Shown here in pieces: positions 58,466 to 64,000 of a DNA stretch of 64,000 nucleotides (position 1 is the first letter of the stretch; the number at the start of each line of letters is the position of its first letter). Source of the stretch: Blasia pusilla (lineage: Eukaryota; Marchantiophyta; Marchantiopsida; Blasiales); the NCBI GenBank assembly GCA_050084515.1, contig CM114273.1:3162001-3226000 (forward strand). The letters are read 5' to 3'. The notes under the pieces were generated by a model. It did not search any database and was not told the DNA's origin. It saw nothing but the letters and a program-made list of their open reading frames with translations. A program made the translations under genes and the position numbers.

Positions 58466-59188
58466 TCTACGTGTACATCTGGGAAAAATCCATCATCCTT
58501 GAGAAACCCTAGTGAGAGGTGGCATCAAACATGCCATATGACATCCTCTCGAACACCCATCACAGACTAGCATAGTGGCTGCACTACAGGAAGAACCACA
58601 CAACACACATCGCAAGCCTGTAAGAACTACTATTAAGCTCGGATCAACTATACCAAGAATTTTGGGAAGGTGATATGGCGCACAGTTACGCACATGGTCC
58701 TTCCAAACCATACCATCGCGTCCCTCCAATAAGAGAACACCAGATGGCAAAATCTCACGCACTCTCAAGATGGTACGTCCTGCAGTCACATCCAACGTCG
58801 TGAGTGCCGTCTGCTGCAAGTAGACTTAGACTCCCTGATGAAACCTCCGGATAGTAGGTCGATAACCATCACTTTGAATAGTCGCATACCTCAATGTATC
58901 CCGATGCTACACAATCGCCAAGTTCTCAAACGCCATGGGCATCACTCTCCGGAACAACTCAACCCTCTGAGAACATGCTCGTATCCATACATTAGGTTCA
59001 TCAAGGTTCCACACCTCACCAACATCTCGACAAATGGCTGCAGGTAAATCTAGCTCACAGCCATAAAGCAGCAAGTATGGTGAGAATGGCGTTAGGGATC
59101 TCTGCTTGCTGAATCTGTATCCCATCGCCAACCACGACCACCTGAAAATTGGAAATTTGTAAAATCGGCCATAACTTTCTACTCGCAC
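58466..59188 (-). pseudogene. Ty3/gypsy-type integrase tail with C-terminal PHD finger
   Basis: The minus frame starts in the end of an integrase-like core (PFSPYLLLYGCELDLP, about 59100). It passes a TAG at 58907 and a TAA near 58828, then resumes with TAGRTILRVREILPSGVLLL. A PHD-type zinc finger follows (58609-58466): CVLC, MLVCDGC, GCHMAC, LMPPL, then WIFPRC. One of the last cysteines is Phe here, and a TGA interrupts the finger. PHD fingers bind histone H3 tails; here it takes the place where chromoviruses carry a chromodomain. RT and gag are absent. LTR-like repeats flank it. Confidence 0.6.
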
Positions 59189-59657
59189 CGTCTATTGCAC
59201 AGCGTGCATAGCTTCACGATCAACGACAACATCAAAAAATATTTTGAATCGGACATTCCAATAAAAATTGACGGGGACTGTCCTAAAGCCCAACGTCTCT
59301 TTCCCCTACACAAAATTTGGCAGCGCTTCTGCGCTCATTTCTCCCAACAAAAATGTAAAATCTGTGAGAACACAAATCAACAAGCAACATGATGCTTCCG
59401 AGAGCACCGGCATGGGGCAACCCGCCCCCATACTCAATTCCTATCAGAAATTGGGCAGCGCTTCTGCATGTCACTCTCTTGTACGAAAATCAACAAAGAA
59501 AAATAATAAACTAGCAGGGCTCTTGCTACAGTAAGCACTCCCATGAGCCATGAAGCAGGAAACACCGTTCCCAACCTGCAACACACATGGAACAACCAGC
59601 GAGATCTCCCATGAAGATCTCTCACTCACTCAAATTCTCTCATTCTCTCTTTGTAAA

Positions 59658-60171
59658 ATCAAGTAGATCCAATCTCTCTAAACACCATAGCTCTCAAATG
59701 TGTGCACTCTCTCTCAATGTCAAACCAAACCCACTCTCCTAATAAAAGGCTTGGATTACACTCACAAGGCAAGGGGCTTGTGAGTGTATGAGGCTTTGCC
59801 GCTTCATACCAAGAGGTTCAATAAAGAGAGAATGAGCTCTCAAGCTCTCTCTACTTGAGGTATACCCCCTTCCCTCTCCCAAGCTCTCTCCTCAGTAAAC
59901 TATGCTCGTAGGTCACCTCCTTGGCTCTTGACCTACTGTAGCGGGTCAAGGGCCACTTCCCAAAGTAGAGAGTCAACTCTACCAAATATAGAAACTTGCC
60001 CAAAATACTAAGTTTCTCTATATGGCTCCAAATGAGCCGAAACGAAGGGAAAACTTGCTCTCTCAAGTTTCCCTGGACTTTAGCCGGTCATCCTCGACGT
60101 CTTGAGCATGTCCTCCTCTAGTCGCGAAGGCGCTCTATCAGATCTCTTTGATCTATCCTAAAAAGTGGTGA
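59658..60171. repeat. Right LTR-like repeat (B')
   Basis: A direct repeat of 57698-58200 with scattered differences. It includes GTGTGCACTCTCTCTCAATG, AACCCACTCTCCTAATA and GAGGTATACCCCCTTCCC. By orientation of the internal coding relic it would be the 5' LTR. Flanking target duplications are not evident. Confidence 0.8.
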
Positions 60172-60253
60172 CAGCAACGACTAGTGTTTCAATATAAGAG
60201 GAATGCAAAAGCACACGTGTTGACACTAAAAAGAGGGGTTCCTCAACCCCCAT

Positions 60254-60272
60254 CCTCTTTTAATAATATAGA
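60254..60272 (-). mobile_element. Helitron-like 5' end, inverted relative to 57373
   Basis: On the minus strand this reads TCTATATTATTAAAAGAGG, identical to the ends at 57304 and 57373. Both this end and the one at 57373 continue into a short foldback (GGGTT, small loop, AACCC) and then a GTG-ACACG-like block. Together they bound 57373-60272 as an inverted pair. Confidence 0.55.
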
Positions 60273-60274
60273 TA

Positions 60275-63200
60275 TTGTTGTTCTTTCTCCTTTTTCATTT
60301 TAAGATCTTCAAATTTTCCATTTATAAAAATTGGTCCATTCAAGTGCTCTTGCATTTTAATTTTGGGAAAAAAAGTTACAAAACTCTCTCTCTCTCTCTC
60401 TCATTAAGTTTTGTTTTTCTTTTGCTCTCATTCCCCATCTCCTCGAAAATTATCCCACCTTCGCTTAAAATATTCTTTCTTCTTTCCTACACTTCTCTTT
60501 TTGGCTCATTTGCATGTTGATTCACAACAATATTGACGTTCATGAGAATAAGACGGATTTCATTAAAGTGGTGTAAACGATATCAACCTAAAAATTAGGA
60601 ATATATAGTAAACTAGTGGGATGGGCCTAGAGTGGATGATGAGGATTAAAAATACCTTGTAATGATATAAATTTATTCATCATCACAAGTGGATATCTTT
60701 AGGTAGATATCCCTATAGATATCCACTTGTAGCTAAAACCATAAATTTATTCATTTTCCTTATAAAATTGGAAATACATAGTCCATTGGTGTGATGGCCC
60801 TAGAATATATGATTTAATGAGGATAAAAAAATCTTGTGAGGATGAAGTAATTTATATATATGCATTAAATTTTGTAGCTACAACCATAAATTCCCTCTTT
60901 TAAATGAATAGGAATGGATGAAGCTCATCATAGTTAAACTATAAAAGTATTTTAAGAGTCAATGAAAGCAAAGGCTACAACCACGATAGGCTAGATGTAG
61001 AAGAAAAGGAGCAATATTCTTAAACCTAACCTTATCAAGATCGAATACATCATTAACAAAAACTAGTTGGAGCTCATGCAATACATGGGGTTAAAAATGA
61101 TTGGTAATTTTGAATTACCAACTATCATTATTATATAATTGAATGGTTCAACCCCTTAAAATTAATTTTGAACAATCCTATTATTTGAGAGAACAAACAA
61201 TCCTCTTGGTTGAAACGAGGGTTGAAAGGTACAATTGTAAAAAAAAAAGATGTTTGAAAATCAAGAAGGGGTTCTCCAATAATAATATATATTTTGAAAA
61301 CATGAATACAACAAGTGCATATCTAGAAGTCTCATCTACATTTCTTAACCCTTGTACAAATAATAGCATATAATAGATACTTTGATTTCGTTAGAGATCT
61401 TTTTTATTCGGACTTGTTGATTTAAGAAATCATACATGGTCTCAAGAAAAAGAGGGTGATGGAAAACCCATCCGGAATACAAAAAAAGGGTGACTCAAAA
61501 AGTCGAGTACGTCAAGGCCACATCCGGACTGGAAATAGCAACAGGGGGCACCCCCTTAAGTTGATTTAAGTATGAAAATGAATCACCAAAAAATATTTTA
61601 TTGAGGCAAGACTCTTTCTAGTATATTATCTATTATTCATATTATGGGCATTAAGTAGGTTTTTTTGGTCAAATTTTGAAACTTAACTTTTTCTATCACC
61701 CTACTATGAGTTCCAAATGGACTTTGAGCTCTCTCTATGATATTAGATCTAAAATTTTACTATGTATCATATCTCCTTATTGTGCTACTATGCTCCTCCA
61801 CTTTCACTTAAAAAGGACATTAAAAAGGGCCACAATTGTTAAATGATTATGTCGAGGTATTTCTCTTTTCCCAATGGGATTTTGACATCTACCCAAATAA
61901 TAAGATTTGGATTTTGGAAGTATTTGAGAAATCCAAAATTTAATTAAGAATTGCATTCTTCTAAAAAATTATATATATTAGTGTAATCCCGTGCAATACA
62001 CGGATTTAAATTACCTTCCAAAATTAACAATTACTCTCAAAATTCTTAAGTGCAATTTTAAATCAACGTTGAGCAATCCTACTAGCATAAAGCGCATAGA
62101 ATCAAGTAAAGAGAAGTTTGCACTCTCCAATAAATATATAGATGTCATTGATTTCTTGGACTCTAAGTTATTGCGGTCACAAAATAAAATGTTTCTCATT
62201 TAATTCATACAATCCTATGATCACAAGAAAAGCCTCCTTTCTTCTTGTCTGATTTGTAATATTTGATTTCAACCACTCATTTCGTTTCAATTTTTATGGG
62301 TAGAAGCATTTTTGCCCATGGTTAGTTGGGTATCCCATTATCCAAGGATTTTTTTTCATTGCAATAATTTCCAACATAAGGTTATTATCTCATTTCTTCT
62401 TTAATAATCTTAAAGTGGTGAGATACACAAATGCAAAAAATAAAAAGAATCAACCATAACTATAAGGGAGATTTTATGCTTATCTCTCTACTAGTTTAAG
62501 ACCGTGGACTTTGAGTTTATTGGTCTTTGAGTCCTATTTTTATTTAAACTTTGGATATATTATGTTTATCACCAATTAGCTCTAACTCTAGCCTTAAGTA
62601 GTAGAAAGAACTAACACAATCGCGGATAGAATGAGTATCTACACCACACTAAAGTGAATGTACTAAAAAGATTAAAATTTTAATTTTTGAGGATGTGGAA
62701 GGCTCATTTGGGATCTAGACTATATGATTGAACAAGAAGCATTAAGTTTTTTTAACATTTTCTTAAGGCGATGGATTTCAAGAGATTGTCGATGTCAATC
62801 AAATGCTAGTCGACTTGATATAGCATCTGGTTTCAAGTTCAACTACACTATTAAGGAAGGATAACTTCTTCATTTGCAAAAGTCTTGTTGCATTAAACAT
62901 AGCCAGTAGTAAGAAAATGGTTCCATGGTACATACAACAAGAAATCATTTATTTTCATCAAGACTATTAGCTTTCTCCATAGCAAAGGAGTCTAAACAAG
63001 TTCAAGTTTGTCGCAAGTGTCGAATATCACGATTACGAGAAACTAAGTCAAGAAATTAATTTCAGTATAAAAGTTAAAGTCATAATGTTAGAAATCCAAA
63101 TTTAAAAGCAATCTATGCTCAAGCTCCACTAGGATCCTCATATTATATCTCCAATTCAACACCTAGTGGAGGCACTTGTAAGGTTGCACTTAGAAGGAAT

Positions 63201-64000
63201 TCCACATGTTTGTAAGAGTTAAAGTAAGAAATTTGAACATTCAATTCACATAAGAAATTTTATGAAATTATTTCTTTGATATGTTTTAGTTGCAACACAA
63301 AAACTATTGAAAAAATCTTAGAAAGAAAATTCCAACAAGGAAAAAAAAAACTCATTTGCTACGTGACTAGTAGATTTAAACAAATCCAACGAATGCTAGT
63401 ATTTAATAAGATGTGAACAGACAACAAGATGAGTGGTCACCAACCACTCCAACTTGACATATCAACTCTACTACTTATGTATCTTATAATGTTACCAAGA
63501 CACATTGTCTGATATGCGTTGGTAATAATAACGCAATTTGGTATGAAGAGGATAAGGTACAAAATACGTAGATCTGATGGGCTTAATTTACTTGTAGATA
63601 TGCAGAAAGTTATAAATTGTTTGTACTATTGTATGTGTCACAAAATCTTTAAAATATGCAATTTGACATACCAAGTATTGGATCAATAACCACCCCACAT
63701 CACCTAAATTAATAAATCCATGGATGGCATGTGTTCGAGCATTTATACTATTAATCAAAAGTGCATATGCCACTACAAGGAAAAATGGTGAGCTCTTAAA
63801 AAAAAACTTGAAGATAAATTTTCCGCGGACATCCCTCTCCTTCGAAGGAGTCTAAGTGAAATCAATCAAACATTGCAAAAAGGGGATTAGAACTACAAAA
63901 TTTGAAAATTCACGGTGAGTAAAATTTCAAGAGGTCACTCCGCCACTCCCTCTTAAATGTAAGATTCCACTCTCTCAAATTTAAGGTTCCGCTCCGTTCG
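60275..64000. other. AT-rich stretch, no gene
   Basis: A (CT)n microsatellite lies at about 60384-60402. A fragment near 61235-61290 (AAAAAGATGTTTGAAAATCAAG and CAATAATAATATATA blocks) resembles the 38-40 kb array unit. At 61986-62003 CCCGTGCAATACACGG is a Helitron-3'-end-like hairpin. No open frame of more than about 76 codons and no domain is present. Confidence 0.5.

Overview
The window looks like nuclear DNA of a plant, probably a repeat-rich, seed-free land plant (this lineage is inference). The reasons are a TELO2/TEL2 gene split by GT-AG introns, a COX17 gene, and relics of plant-type transposons: MULE, Ty3/gypsy chromovirus, hAT and Helitron-like ends. An array of LRR-ROC-COR (Roco) pseudogenes is also present. 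Gene density is very low. Only two genes look intact and identifiable, TELO2 (29422-36636, minus) and COX17 (36940-37173, minus).

Layout. 231-10313 is one island marked by dozens of 27-bp near-perfect palindromes, not seen anywhere else in the window. It holds two diverging, decayed, intron-containing genes. One is a minus-strand protein with a ParB-like DGNHR motif, charged helices and a methyltransferase-like segment. The other is a plus-strand MULE-type transposase with a SWIM zinc finger. Palindrome arrays sit between the genes, at both flanks, and inside an intron of each gene. 10539-14700 is a 5'-truncated Ty3/gypsy chromovirus with possible 3' LTR starts and a tRNA-like segment. 14700-20600 has no recognisable gene, but contains a miRNA-like hairpin at 19318-19422. 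20605-26640 holds two tandem Roco pseudogenes, the second lacking the N-terminal part. 29422-37173 is the single-copy gene block. 38213-39895 is a tandem array of roughly 200-bp units with Helitron-like ends. 40700-51600 is low-copy or unassigned DNA with three weak hypothetical genes. 52035-54290 is a decayed hAT transposase. 54540-56640 is tandem repeats. 57246-60272 has Helitron-like ends and an LTR element whose integrase region is followed by a PHD finger. 60275-64000 is AT-rich and apparently empty.

How it fits together. TELO2 (TTT complex, PIKK maturation) and COX17 (copper delivery to cytochrome oxidase) are housekeeping genes lying head-to-tail. Almost everything else is transposon debris. 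Premature stops in the relics are mostly TAG, as expected if methylated CAG or CTGG sites decayed. The best candidate for something undescribed is the palindrome-marked two-gene island at 231-10313.
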